From the NCBI GenBank assembly GCA_028867395.1, contig JAGWGO010000006.1, positions 1 through 21,263 on the forward strand: a stretch of 21,263 nt of DNA, read 5' to 3'. How positions within the stretch are numbered: position 1 is the first letter of the stretch; the number at the start of each line of letters is the position of its first letter. The notes beneath the pieces are model-generated. The model was not told the origin of the DNA. It made no database searches and saw nothing but the letters and a program-made list of their open reading frames with translations. The position numbers and the translations under genes were made by a program. Source of the DNA: Nitrososphaerota archaeon. Lineage in GTDB: Archaea > Thermoproteota > Nitrososphaeria > Nitrososphaerales > Nitrosopumilaceae. Positions 1-7,325 of this stretch are shown one piece after another.

Positions 1-100
1 TGGAAACATCGATTAGCACTCCGTCGCAGTCAAATACTATGCCATCTAGTTGTTTGATCCTTTCTATCTTTTTTGGATCGACATATATGCCATCATCCAT
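1..100 (-). CDS. HAD-superfamily phosphatase, N-terminal fragment (cut by window edge)
   Basis: Only the first 33 residues are in the window, read from an ATG at 100-98. They contain a HAD motif I, DCDGVLID, with the probable nucleophile Asp24 and the general acid/base Asp26. The gene starts 11 nt after the hisC stop on the same strand, so it is very probably the next gene of the his operon. HAD phosphatases are known to act as histidinol-phosphate phosphatases in several lineages, and that step is the one directly after HisC, so this is an inferred candidate for that role. A phosphatase of other specificity, or a HisB-N-like domain, cannot be excluded from 33 residues. No clear Shine-Dalgarno is seen upstream. 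Confidence 0.7.
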   Translation of the reverse strand, partial: MDDGIYVDPKKIERIKQLDGIVFDCDGVLIDVS

Positions 101-111
101 TTTTTTTAGAG

Positions 112-1182
112 TCAATTCAGAAGATCTCGTATTGCTGTAAGGAATTTGGAGTTCATTTCGTGGGTTCCGACAGTAACCCTCAGACATCCATCATACTTGC
201 CAACTTTTCCAAGATTTTTTATCACAATGCCTTGTTCTATGAGTGCCTTGTGAATTCTCTTGCTTGCACCATCTGCTGAAAACAGGACAAAGTTTGCTTT
301 AGAGTCAAAGACCTTGAATACCTTCATCTCCCTCAGTTTTTCGATTATACGAAGTCTCTCTCTTTTCACTAGATCTACAACATCTGTGAAATACTTTGAT
401 TTTTTTAATGCTAGAATTCCTGCTTCTATTGCCACAGTATTGAGTGGGTAAGGATATTGGATTACTCTAGAAAAGGCATCCACAGTTTTTTTGTTTGCCA
501 CAAAATATCCAATTCGTAGGCCTGCAAGTCCAAACGACTTGGAAAGCGTCCTCAATACCATCAAGTTGTTCATCTTTTTGGTCGAGTCAACAATTGTATA
601 GTCTGCAAACTCTACATAGGCCTCATCAATGATTACAAGTCCGTTAAATGACTGGACAAGTTTTTCTAGGTGTTTTCTTGGAAACTGGAATCCTGTCGGA
701 TTGTTTGGAGAGTCAAGATAAAGTATGTCTGCTTTCTTTGAATTGGCTACAAAGTCCTCTAGGCGCAGACTCATCTGGTCATCAAACTGAATCTTTGTTG
801 TCGGTATGGCATACAGCTTGCACCTTTCTTCAAAAAAGCCAAAAGTTGGCTCTGACGTCAAGATCCTAGTCTCTTTTGAGGCTAGATTTCCAAGTACTAG
901 GTCAATTATTTGGTCAGAACCGTTGCCAACTCCTATCATCTCCTTTGGCATCTTTATGTAATCAGCAAGTGCTGCAACAATTCTCTCCGTTCCACCAAGT
1001 GGGTATTCTCGTACATCCATCTTTTCTCTAGTTTGGTTTACCAGATCTTGGAAGAAGGAAATGTCAATTGCGTAATTTTCATTAGAGTCAAGCTTGATTG
1101 CATTTGAATACTTGTCAGGCTTTTTGTATCCACCAAGTTTCGATATGTTTTCTATCTTTTTTTCAAACCAGCCTTTTTTCAT
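112..1182 (-). CDS. hisC: Histidinol-phosphate aminotransferase
   Basis: This is a PLP-dependent fold-type I aminotransferase of 356 aa that converts imidazole-acetol phosphate and glutamate to histidinol phosphate. Visible motifs are SPNNPTG (about residues 158-164), DEAYVEF (about 186-192) and SKSFGLAGLRIGY, whose first Lys (about 215) is the expected Schiff-base lysine. The length is normal for the family. I place the start at the ATG at 1182 rather than the GTG at 1194. The ATG forms a 4-nt ATGA overlap with the hisD stop and has GGTGGAG upstream with GGAG 6 nt away. The position downstream of hisG and hisD supports HisC over a general aromatic aminotransferase. Confidence 0.93.
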   Translation of the reverse strand: MKKGWFEKKIENISKLGGYKKPDKYSNAIKLDSNENYAIDISFFQDLVNQTREKMDVREYPLGGTERIVAALADYIKMPKEMIGVGNGSDQIIDLVLGNLASKETRILTSEPTFGFFEERCKLYAIPTTKIQFDDQMSLRLEDFVANSKKADILYLDSPNNPTGFQFPRKHLEKLVQSFNGLVIIDEAYVEFADYTIVDSTKKMNNLMVLRTLSKSFGLAGLRIGYFVANKKTVDAFSRVIQYPYPLNTVAIEAGILALKKSKYFTDVVDLVKRERLRIIEKLREMKVFKVFDSKANFVLFSADGASKRIHKALIEQGIVIKNLGKVGKYDGCLRVTVGTHEMNSKFLTAIRDLLN

Positions 1183-2450
1183 CGTGTTCTCCACCTTACG
1201 GCTTCGTAGTGGTTTGGCAAACCTTCTGCATCTGTCAAGGCTTTCATGTACTTTGAGATCATTTCAAGTGATTTTTTGGATGACTCTACTCTAGTTTGCA
1301 GTTTCATGTAATCGAGCACGCTTAAGGAGCCTCTCGTCTTTCCAAAACCACTAGTGGGCAAGACATGATTTGAGCCCAATAGGTAGTCACTTGCAGATGA
1401 AGGAGTGTTTTGTCCCACAAGCACAAGCCCTGCAGATCTTATCTTTTTTGCCATATTCTGTGAGTTTCTAGTCATGATTTGCAAGTGTTCTGGAGCAAGT
1501 TTGTTTGCAAGGTCAATCATTTGAGGCTCCGTCTTGCAAATGGCGATAAATCCATTATTTTTGAAACTTTCCTTGACTATTGCAGAGCGTGGTACAAAGT
1601 CAATCCGTTTGCTAAGCGATTTTATCACGTCTTCCTTTAGAGGTTTGGAGTTTGTTATTAGGCAACATGTGGTGTCTGTACTGTGTTCCGCTTGCGATAT
1701 TAGGTCAATTGCAACAATATTTGGATCTGCTGACGAATCGGCAATGATTGCAAGTTCTGTAGGACCTGCAACCATGTCAATTGAAACAACATTACTTAGA
1801 ATTGACTTTGCTAATGTGACAAACATCCCTCCAGGACCAACTATCTTGTCAACTCTTGGAATTGATTGTGTTCCATATGCAAGTGCAGCTATTGCCTGAG
1901 CCCCGCCTATTTTGTAAAACTCGTCTACGCCACAAATATGAGCGGCTACAAGTGTGAGTGGGTCTACCGTTCCTTTTTCATTTGCTGGAGATACTGCAAC
2001 TATCCTTTTTACTCCAGCCACTTTGGCAGGCACAACTGACATTACAACCGTGCTTGGGTAACGTGCCTTGCCGCCTGGTATGTAGCAAGCCACACTTTCT
2101 AGAGGTGAGAAAATTTTTTCTATCTTTATTCCATCATTTGTGAGCGTAACATTTTGCAGTTGTTTTTTTATTAGATTTTCAGACCTGGCTAGTCTCTCCC
2201 TTGCAATCTTTATTGCTTCAATCTGATCTTTTGTGACGTGCTTGTAGGAGTTTTTTATTTCCTCTCGTGTCACTCTAAACGACCTTAGATTTGCCTTGCT
2301 GAACCTTCGTTCATATTCCCGGAGAGCCTCGTCCTTTCTTTGCTTTACGTCTTTGATGATAGATGCTACTTTTTTCTCAAGTTTATCATTAGGCCTAGGC
2401 CTCAGTGACTCTAGAGTAGAATCTATATTTTTGACATCTATGATTCTCAT
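1179..2450 (-). CDS. hisD: Histidinol dehydrogenase
   Basis: This NAD- and zinc-dependent enzyme oxidises histidinol to histidine in two steps. The 423-residue protein keeps the family signature: the glycine-rich segment IVGPGG (about 204-209), GPTELAIIAD, QAEH (Gln253 and His256 as expected zinc ligands), PEH (Glu321/His322 as expected bases), SDYLLGSNHVLPT (Asp355, zinc ligand) and PNHYEAVR (His414, zinc ligand). I chose the ATG at 2450, which overlaps the hisG stop as TGATG and has GAGG 7 nt upstream. A TTG at 2453 would add one residue. It lies between hisG and hisC and is evidently translationally coupled to both. Confidence 0.95.
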   Translation of the reverse strand: MRIIDVKNIDSTLESLRPRPNDKLEKKVASIIKDVKQRKDEALREYERRFSKANLRSFRVTREEIKNSYKHVTKDQIEAIKIARERLARSENLIKKQLQNVTLTNDGIKIEKIFSPLESVACYIPGGKARYPSTVVMSVVPAKVAGVKRIVAVSPANEKGTVDPLTLVAAHICGVDEFYKIGGAQAIAALAYGTQSIPRVDKIVGPGGMFVTLAKSILSNVVSIDMVAGPTELAIIADSSADPNIVAIDLISQAEHSTDTTCCLITNSKPLKEDVIKSLSKRIDFVPRSAIVKESFKNNGFIAICKTEPQMIDLANKLAPEHLQIMTRNSQNMAKKIRSAGLVLVGQNTPSSASDYLLGSNHVLPTSGFGKTRGSLSVLDYMKLQTRVESSKKSLEMISKYMKALTDAEGLPNHYEAVRWRTR

Positions 2451-3427
2451 CAACTTTCCTCGTCACGCTTTATCTCCTCAAGTGCAAGAATTTGCTTTGG
2501 CTCATGCACAACCAAGCCTTGGGCTATCTTCCTTAGCTGCGGAATTAGTTTGTGAAACTCTGATTTTGGAATTACAGTGTTTATACCATACCACCCCTTT
2601 TCGCTAAGTGGACTCACTGTTGGGCGCTTGAGAGAAGGCAATTCTTTGAGAAGTCTGTTGAGATTTTCCTGTTTTACGTTTAGGAACAAGTGCAAATGCT
2701 TCTTGCCCTCTACTGCACCGTGCAGCATGGTTACAATATCATAGATCTTTTCACGTTTTATCTTGTCCTTGAGTGATGCCTTGTTTGCAATTAGAACCGC
2801 AGTCGATTCCATAACGGTATCAACTATTTTCAGTTGGTTCTGTGTAAGTGTGGTCCCTGTCTCAGTTACGTCCATTATAGCATCTACATCTTCTGGCGGT
2901 TTTGCTTCCGTTGCACCAAAAGAGAGAAAGATCTGCACATTTTTGTTATTACCCAATCTAATCCATGGTGTAACTATCATTGGCTGCTTTGAGCCGTAAA
3001 GCTTCTTGTAGTTTTTACATTGTGTGATAAACTTGGCGGCAGTAGTAAGATATTCTGACGATATTCTCAAGATCTTTTTCTTTTTTGCATAAGCAAGTAT
3101 CATTTCGTCGAGAGACTTGAAGTGGTAAGAATCTGGAATTGCAATTACAAGTTTTATTCTACCATATTCCAAGTCAAGAAGAATTTCAACGTCAGATTTT
3201 GTTTCAGCCACCCAGTCTCTTCCCGTAATTCCAACATCATACAGACCATCATTTACCAAGTTGGGAATCTCTTGGGGACGAAGCATCTTGACTGAGATTT
3301 CCGGGTCGTCCAGCATTACTCTATAAGTTCGCTCTCTTCTGACAACCCTAGTCCAAGACTTTTCTAGTATCTTGAAGGTTGATTCTTCAATACTACCTTT
3401 TGGTACAGCAAATTTTACTCTAACCAA
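2450..3427 (-). CDS. hisG: ATP phosphoribosyltransferase, long form
   Basis: HisG catalyses the first committed step of histidine synthesis, joining ATP and PRPP. The protein is 325 aa. The catalytic bilobed part includes FAVPKGSIE near the N-terminus, GITGRDW (66-72) and the PRPP-binding loop DVTETGTTL (186-194). A C-terminal ACT-like domain (about 238-312) makes it the long, histidine-inhibited form that does not need HisZ. The start is a TTG at 3427. No ATG occurs before residue 38, and the family N-terminus begins right here. An A/T box at 3451-3460 sits 24-33 nt upstream, so the transcript is probably leaderless. This is the first gene of the his operon in this window. Confidence 0.94.
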   Translation of the reverse strand: MVRVKFAVPKGSIEESTFKILEKSWTRVVRRERTYRVMLDDPEISVKMLRPQEIPNLVNDGLYDVGITGRDWVAETKSDVEILLDLEYGRIKLVIAIPDSYHFKSLDEMILAYAKKKKILRISSEYLTTAAKFITQCKNYKKLYGSKQPMIVTPWIRLGNNKNVQIFLSFGATEAKPPEDVDAIMDVTETGTTLTQNQLKIVDTVMESTAVLIANKASLKDKIKREKIYDIVTMLHGAVEGKKHLHLFLNVKQENLNRLLKELPSLKRPTVSPLSEKGWYGINTVIPKSEFHKLIPQLRKIAQGLVVHEPKQILALEEIKRDEES

Positions 3428-3450
3428 CGTAGGCCCTATCGAACCTTTTG

Positions 3451-3460
3451 GATATATATC
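3451..3460 (-). promoter_or_regulatory. TATA box of the his operon
   Basis: GATATATATC is centred about 28 nt before the TTG start of hisG and touches the stop codon of the upstream HMG-CoA reductase gene. The spacing fits an archaeal TATA element driving a leaderless mRNA. It marks a separate transcription start for the his genes despite the 32-nt gap to the upstream gene. Confidence 0.6.
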
Positions 3461-4716
3461 TAGTCGCTGGATTTGAGTATCTCTTTGGCCCTGGTAACTG
3501 AGACGTTGTTTTCTTGTGTCATCTTTGAGACTACCTCATGTATCTTATGTTTTGGCACTCCTGCACTAATTGCTATATTTTTTGCATGAAGCCTCATGTG
3601 TCCCTTTTGTATTCCCTCTGAGGCAAGAGCTCTTATCGCACTAAAGTTCTGGGCAAGGCCGACTGCGCCTATCACACATGCCAGTTCCTTTGCAGACTTG
3701 ACCCCAAGAATCTTTAAACAAACCCCAATTATTGGATGGACCTTTATTATTCCCCCAACAATTCCGACAGGCATAGGAACCTCAATCTCACCTACTAGAT
3801 TTCCTTGCTTGTCTTTTTTCCACGTGGTCAGGGAAGTGTACTTGCCATTTTTGGATGCAAAGGCGTGCGAGGCGGCTTCAATGGCTCTAGTATCTTGTCC
3901 TATCGAGTTTGCAACCGCAATAATTCCATTCATCACTCCTTTGTTGTGGGTTACCGCACGATACGGATCATTTGCTGCAAAATTGTATGCGTGTATTATA
4001 TTGTCCACAACTTCTTTTCCGCCAACATCTTCTTTATCAAAGACTGCCCTTCCTCTAACCAACCTCTTTGTGGAGTGATTTGACAAAATTTTGAGAATTG
4101 TTCTTCCTCCTGTGAGCTCTTCAATCAATGGAGCGACTGCTTCACACATAGTATTTGTCACATTTGCCCCCATCGCGTCTCCAACATCAATTAGTAATTC
4201 AACTATTAACATGGTGCCAGATTTTGTTTTAATCTTCTTGCATGTCACCTTCTTTGCACCCTTGTTCATCTCAGACAAGGTCTTGCTTTTTGAGTTAGCT
4301 AGCTTGAGAATTTTTTGTGATGCCTTGAGAACTTTGGGGATGGCAGATTTGACATTTACATCAACTACCTGAACTTGTCCAATGATATATGATTCGTCAG
4401 ATTCCATGGTAAAACCTCCGTGCTTTCTTGCTATTTTGGCTGCCTTTGATGCAGCAGCAATTACTGAGGACTCTTCAATTACCATCGGAATTAGATAGTC
4501 CTTGCCGTTTATAGTAAAATTAGTTGCAATACCAAGGGGAAAAGAGAATGTGCCAATCACATTTTCTACCATATGATTTGCTTCATCAAATGAGATCCCG
4601 CCTTCGGTTTTTAGAATTTCAACATCGTCATCTGAGAGACCTGCAAGAGATCTTATCGTTTCAATTCTCTCTTCTCTGCTTTTTTCATGAAATCTGGTAG
4701 TACGGTGGTCTGTCAA
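3460..4716 (-). CDS. Hydroxymethylglutaryl-CoA reductase, class II type
   Basis: HMG-CoA reductase makes mevalonate from HMG-CoA, which in archaea feeds isoprenoid membrane lipids. The 418-aa protein carries ENVIGTFSFPLGIATNF (51-67), IPMVIEESSVIAAAS (76-90), DAMGANVTNTMCEAVAP (180-196), THNKGVMNGI (256-265) and KGHMRLHAKNIA (371-382). These place the usual catalytic residues at Glu82, Lys259, Asp275 and His377. The DAMGAN..NT pattern and collinearity with the Pseudomonas mevalonii enzyme mark it as class II (the 'degradative' family), not class I with DAMGMN. Context argues for a biosynthetic role. The start is a TTG at 4716, one base after the upstream stop; the next Met is residue 49 and too late. 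It is probably co-transcribed with the upstream dehydrogenase. Confidence 0.93.
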   Translation of the reverse strand: MTDHRTTRFHEKSREERIETIRSLAGLSDDDVEILKTEGGISFDEANHMVENVIGTFSFPLGIATNFTINGKDYLIPMVIEESSVIAAASKAAKIARKHGGFTMESDESYIIGQVQVVDVNVKSAIPKVLKASQKILKLANSKSKTLSEMNKGAKKVTCKKIKTKSGTMLIVELLIDVGDAMGANVTNTMCEAVAPLIEELTGGRTILKILSNHSTKRLVRGRAVFDKEDVGGKEVVDNIIHAYNFAANDPYRAVTHNKGVMNGIIAVANSIGQDTRAIEAASHAFASKNGKYTSLTTWKKDKQGNLVGEIEVPMPVGIVGGIIKVHPIIGVCLKILGVKSAKELACVIGAVGLAQNFSAIRALASEGIQKGHMRLHAKNIAISAGVPKHKIHEVVSKMTQENNVSVTRAKEILKSSD

Positions 4717-4717
4717 T

Positions 4718-5812
4718 TTATTTTACTATCCTCAAAAGTTTGTCATCGTTTTGGTCAGGAAAGCCCATACCGTCTGTGTTTGAAGTAAGGATATACAGAT
4801 AGCCGTCTGGTCCCTCGTTGACATCCCTGATTCTTCCCACCCCATCCAATATGATTTTTTGTTCTAGAATCGTTCCATTTCCGAGAGGTAATTGTTCAAG
4901 GCTGTGACCTAACAATGTAGCCAAGACAAGGCTGTTTTTAATGTCAAGCTTGCCTGACGAATAGTATACAATCCCTGCAGGCCCTATGCTGGGATTATAG
5001 CAAGCAAGCGCTGTTTGATATTGTGAAGAACCAGAACATTCTTGATTTGGCCATCCATAATTTTCTCCTGGCTTGATTAGGTTTATCTCGTCATTTCTTG
5101 TTGGTCCCTCCTCGGTCTCGTATAGATTTCCCTTGGCATCCCAAGCAAGACCCTGCGGGTTTCTGTGGCCATAAGAGTAGACAGGAGAGTTTGGAAATGG
5201 GTTGTCCGCAGGTATAGTGCCATCATCATTTAAGCGTAGGATCTTTCCTGCAAGCGATTTTAGATCCTGCGTAGAGTTTTGATCAGTGGCATCACCTGTT
5301 CCTATGTAGAGTTTTTTGTCAGGTCCAAACTTTAGCACTCCTCCATCGTCAAACTCTGCACCTGGTATCTTGTCAAGTATTACTTTGGCATCTGAGATTT
5401 TGTCATTAGATACAGTAATCCTCAGTACTTTGTTCCAAAGGTTATCCCCATCTTTGTATGTGTAATAGACATAAATGAAATGGTTTTTCTCAAAGTCTGG
5501 GTGTGCTGCTATACCAAGCAATCCTGCATCTGTCATGTCTGCGACATGAAGGTCTGCTACAGAATCATTTACAAGAGTTCCATTGTCAATTACTCTTATC
5601 CTTCCCACTTTTTCTGTAAAGAAAATTTTATTGTCTGCAAAACTCATAGCCCATGGCTTTTGCAAGTTTGTTGCAACAATTTGTACCGCATCTGTGCCAC
5701 TCGGACTCGAAGTAGGTTGCGGAATTACAATAGGGTTAGATGGTGAAGAGAGAATAATAATTGAAGCGGCAACTGCAGCAGCAATTGCCAATATTCTAGT
5801 TTTTTTGTCCAC
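4718..5812 (-). CDS. Exported glucose/sorbosone dehydrogenase-like quinoprotein
   Basis: This 364-aa protein has a hydrophobic N-terminal segment (about 6-22) followed by a Pro/Ser-rich linker, so it is exported and perhaps membrane-anchored. The rest is a six-bladed beta-propeller of the GSDH (soluble PQQ glucose/aldose sugar dehydrogenase) family. Supporting motifs are GLLGIAAHPDF (about 97-107), EFDDGGVLKFGPDKKLYIGTGD, YSYGHRNPQGLAWD and the C-terminal GPDGYLYILT. The family oxidises sugars or aldehydes with PQQ and Ca2+, but substrate and cofactor are not readable here. The start is a GTG at 5812; no ATG precedes it before an in-frame stop at 5834. An A/T box at about 5833-5842 fits a leaderless message. 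HMG-CoA reductase follows 1 nt downstream, with no obvious functional link. Confidence 0.85.
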   Translation of the reverse strand: MDKKTRILAIAAAVAASIIILSSPSNPIVIPQPTSSPSGTDAVQIVATNLQKPWAMSFADNKIFFTEKVGRIRVIDNGTLVNDSVADLHVADMTDAGLLGIAAHPDFEKNHFIYVYYTYKDGDNLWNKVLRITVSNDKISDAKVILDKIPGAEFDDGGVLKFGPDKKLYIGTGDATDQNSTQDLKSLAGKILRLNDDGTIPADNPFPNSPVYSYGHRNPQGLAWDAKGNLYETEEGPTRNDEINLIKPGENYGWPNQECSGSSQYQTALACYNPSIGPAGIVYYSSGKLDIKNSLVLATLLGHSLEQLPLGNGTILEQKIILDGVGRIRDVNEGPDGYLYILTSNTDGMGFPDQNDDKLLRIVK

Positions 5813-5863
5813 GGGTCTTGAACCTTTGAAATCTTATTAATTATTTCTAAAATTAGATAAAGC

Positions 5864-5872
5864 GTATATATC
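5864..5872 (+). promoter_or_regulatory. TATA box of the initiator tRNA gene
   Basis: GTATATATC lies about 27 nt upstream of the tRNA 5' end, the normal archaeal TATA-to-start distance. The 82-nt divergent gap 5813-5894 therefore serves the tRNA on the plus strand and the quinoprotein gene on the minus strand. Confidence 0.65.
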
Positions 5873-5913
5873 ACCCCGAAACTTCTTTTCACTTAGCGGG
5901 GTGGGGAAGCCAG

Positions 5914-5926
5914 ACTAAGGGGCTAG
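5914..5926 (+). other. 13-nt non-canonical intron in the D-loop of tRNA-iMet
   Basis: ACTAAGGGGCTAG interrupts the D-loop between G18 and G19. A 4-bp helix AGCC (5908-5911)/GGCT (5921-5924) is flanked by 3-nt bulges AGA (5912-5914) and AGG (5925-5927). Cutting after the second base of each bulge, as the archaeal splicing endonuclease does, removes exactly these 13 nt and restores a standard D-loop. The outer helix is only 2 bp (GA/TC) and the inner helix is negligible, so the motif is of the relaxed type. Confidence 0.82.
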
Positions 5927-5946
5927 GTCATCCCGGCGGGCTCATA

Positions 5947-5963
5947 ATCAATCCAGATGAGAA
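5947..5963 (+). other. 17-nt canonical-position intron in the anticodon loop of tRNA-iMet
   Basis: ATCAATCCAGATGAGAA lies between positions 37 and 38. Central helix CTCA (5941-5944)/TGAG (5958-5961), bulges TAA (5945-5947) and AAA (5962-5964), and outer helix GCGGG/CCCGC make a standard bulge-helix-bulge. Cuts after the second base of each bulge leave the intact loop CTCATAA. Confidence 0.9.
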
Positions 5964-5996
5964 ACCCGCAAGTCAGTAGTTCAAATCTACTCCCCG

Positions 5997-7325
5997 CTAT
6001 CTTTTCAAAAAGTTACAGAACCATTTCTCAGAGTTATCAAATTCCATATTTGTGTTGAATCGTGAAATTCTTTGCAGTGGCCTTGTCAGATGCCTGTGCG
6101 CTGATGGAATGGGCAGATAGAGTTGTTCTTTTATCTTGCGGGCAACATCCTTGATCTCTTTTTCATGCAAGACTTGGCCACATCTCTCACACTCAAAACC
6201 TTGACCCTTACCTTTTGATTTCATGCGTTTTGAGCACTTTGTGCACAATGGGTTTACCAAGACTTGGTTTTTTTCGAGTTTTATGACATCAATGTATTCT
6301 ATGTTTATGGTTCTGCCGTATCTTTTTGAGGCCTTTCTTACACCTCCGCCAATTTTTATAATATCTCCCTTGATAAGATTCGATGCAACTTTTGCAAGCC
6401 CGGTCGGTTTGTAGACTGCACAGTTTACATTTTTACCAGACTTGGATATTGTAAACATTACATGACCGCCGATTACAGTTTTTGGTGTAGTGGAAACTTG
6501 ACCTAATACAAATCCAGAGGAGAACGGTCGAAGAGCTTCAAGGTTGAGTTCGTTTTGCAGATGATCACCTGTTCCTTGGTTTGATCTAAAAACCATATAG
6601 CCCGACAACTTTTCATCGGACTTGACAAGGGATGCACCCCTAACAACGGATTTGACATCCTCGCCTCGCACCCCGAAAAATACTGGGTCGGGGCCATGTG
6701 GTGCGATAAGAATTCTTTCTTTTATAGCATCATAGCTGTTAAAGGTCTTCGGAGAGGTAATAGCCTGCATCTTTTTTACACTGTCTTTGAATATTATTCT
6801 CTTCTTGCCAAAATTTAACTTGTTTCTGTATGAGATCAGCTCAAATGTATGATCATCAAAGTCATACCCTATAGCACCTATTGCACCCACTAGACCCTGG
6901 CCATTTCCCATGTGGAATGTTTCAATTTTATTTTGTTTGGCAAACCTCTTTGCCCAGTCTCGGTTTACTAGCGTGCATAGAGCCTTCTTGCCAAACTCGG
7001 AGAACTCTTCTGGAATTTTCTCTTTTTCATAAAAAACAAGACCCGGGTTTGCTCCCTCGTGTATTGCAGAATATTCTTTGATAAAATTGATTACACTCTT
7101 CTTGACTAGGCTCGGGTTTTGGGCTATTACCTTTAGTGCAACTGCACCATTTCCCCGCGTCTTCCATGGAACATTGGGGTTGAACCTTATCAGATACGGA
7201 TAATCAAGAAACTTGACCTTTTCCTTTCTCAAGTGTTCGACAATTTTGTAGGCAAGAAATGTGGTACACATGCCCTTTCTTGAATCAGTATCATCAAAAC
7301 CAATGTGTAAAATGCCTTGTTTCAT
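5997..7325 (-). CDS. tiaS: tRNA-Ile2 agmatinylcytidine synthetase
   Basis: TiaS attaches agmatine to C34 of tRNA-Ile2 (CAU) using ATP, so that the tRNA reads AUA and not AUG. The 442-aa protein begins with GFDDTDSRKGMCTTFLAY (FDDTDS at 10-15), continues through the kinase-like and ferredoxin-like regions (NPNVPWKTRGNGA, 49-61; GAIGAIGYDFDDHTFELISYR, 147-167) and the OB-fold (about 265-350). It ends in a zinc ribbon with Cys361, Cys364, Cys379 and Cys382. Length and domain order are normal. The ATG at 7325 overlaps the preceding stop as ATGA. Convergent with the initiator tRNA, it shares 3 nt with the tRNA 3' end. Confidence 0.93.
   Translation of the reverse strand: MKQGILHIGFDDTDSRKGMCTTFLAYKIVEHLRKEKVKFLDYPYLIRFNPNVPWKTRGNGAVALKVIAQNPSLVKKSVINFIKEYSAIHEGANPGLVFYEKEKIPEEFSEFGKKALCTLVNRDWAKRFAKQNKIETFHMGNGQGLVGAIGAIGYDFDDHTFELISYRNKLNFGKKRIIFKDSVKKMQAITSPKTFNSYDAIKERILIAPHGPDPVFFGVRGEDVKSVVRGASLVKSDEKLSGYMVFRSNQGTGDHLQNELNLEALRPFSSGFVLGQVSTTPKTVIGGHVMFTISKSGKNVNCAVYKPTGLAKVASNLIKGDIIKIGGGVRKASKRYGRTINIEYIDVIKLEKNQVLVNPLCTKCSKRMKSKGKGQGFECERCGQVLHEKEIKDVARKIKEQLYLPIPSAHRHLTRPLQRISRFNTNMEFDNSEKWFCNFLKR

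Larger units (their letters stand above)
5895..5999 (+). tRNA. Initiator tRNA-Met (CAT) with two introns
   Basis: After removal of 5914-5926 and 5947-5963, the 105-nt gene gives a 75-nt cloverleaf. The acceptor stem is AGCGGGG (5895-5901) with CCCCGCT (5992-5998). The D-stem is GGGA/TCCC around a 10-nt loop AGCCAGGTCA. The anticodon stem is GCGGG/CCCGC with loop CTCATAA, the variable loop is AAGTC, and the T-stem is AGTAG/CTACT with loop TTCAAAT. The discriminator is A5999. The first pair A1:T72 and three consecutive G:C pairs below the anticodon loop are initiator hallmarks and argue against elongator Met or Ile2. No CCA is encoded. The last three bases are also the stop codon of tiaS on the other strand. 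Confidence 0.93.

Noticed and set aside
1183..1194. GTG start for hisC four codons upstream
   Set aside because: The ATG at 1182 has a ribosome-binding site and an ATGA overlap with hisD; the GTG does not.
3596..4083. Long open frames opposite HMG-CoA reductase
   Set aside because: Their composition and lack of motifs mark them as shadows of a strongly supported gene; the same applies to frames opposite hisD, guaB and the thermosome.
5908..5930. A 23-nt D-loop as a natural feature of the tRNA, without an intron
   Set aside because: Removing 13 nt under exact bulge-helix-bulge rules restores a standard 10-nt archaeal initiator D-loop with G18-G19; a plain enlarged loop would not produce that coincidence.
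5895..5999. tRNA-Ile2 (CAT) or elongator tRNA-Met
   Set aside because: The A1:T72 pair and three G:C pairs at the base of the anticodon loop are initiator features; the neighbouring tiaS does not change that.
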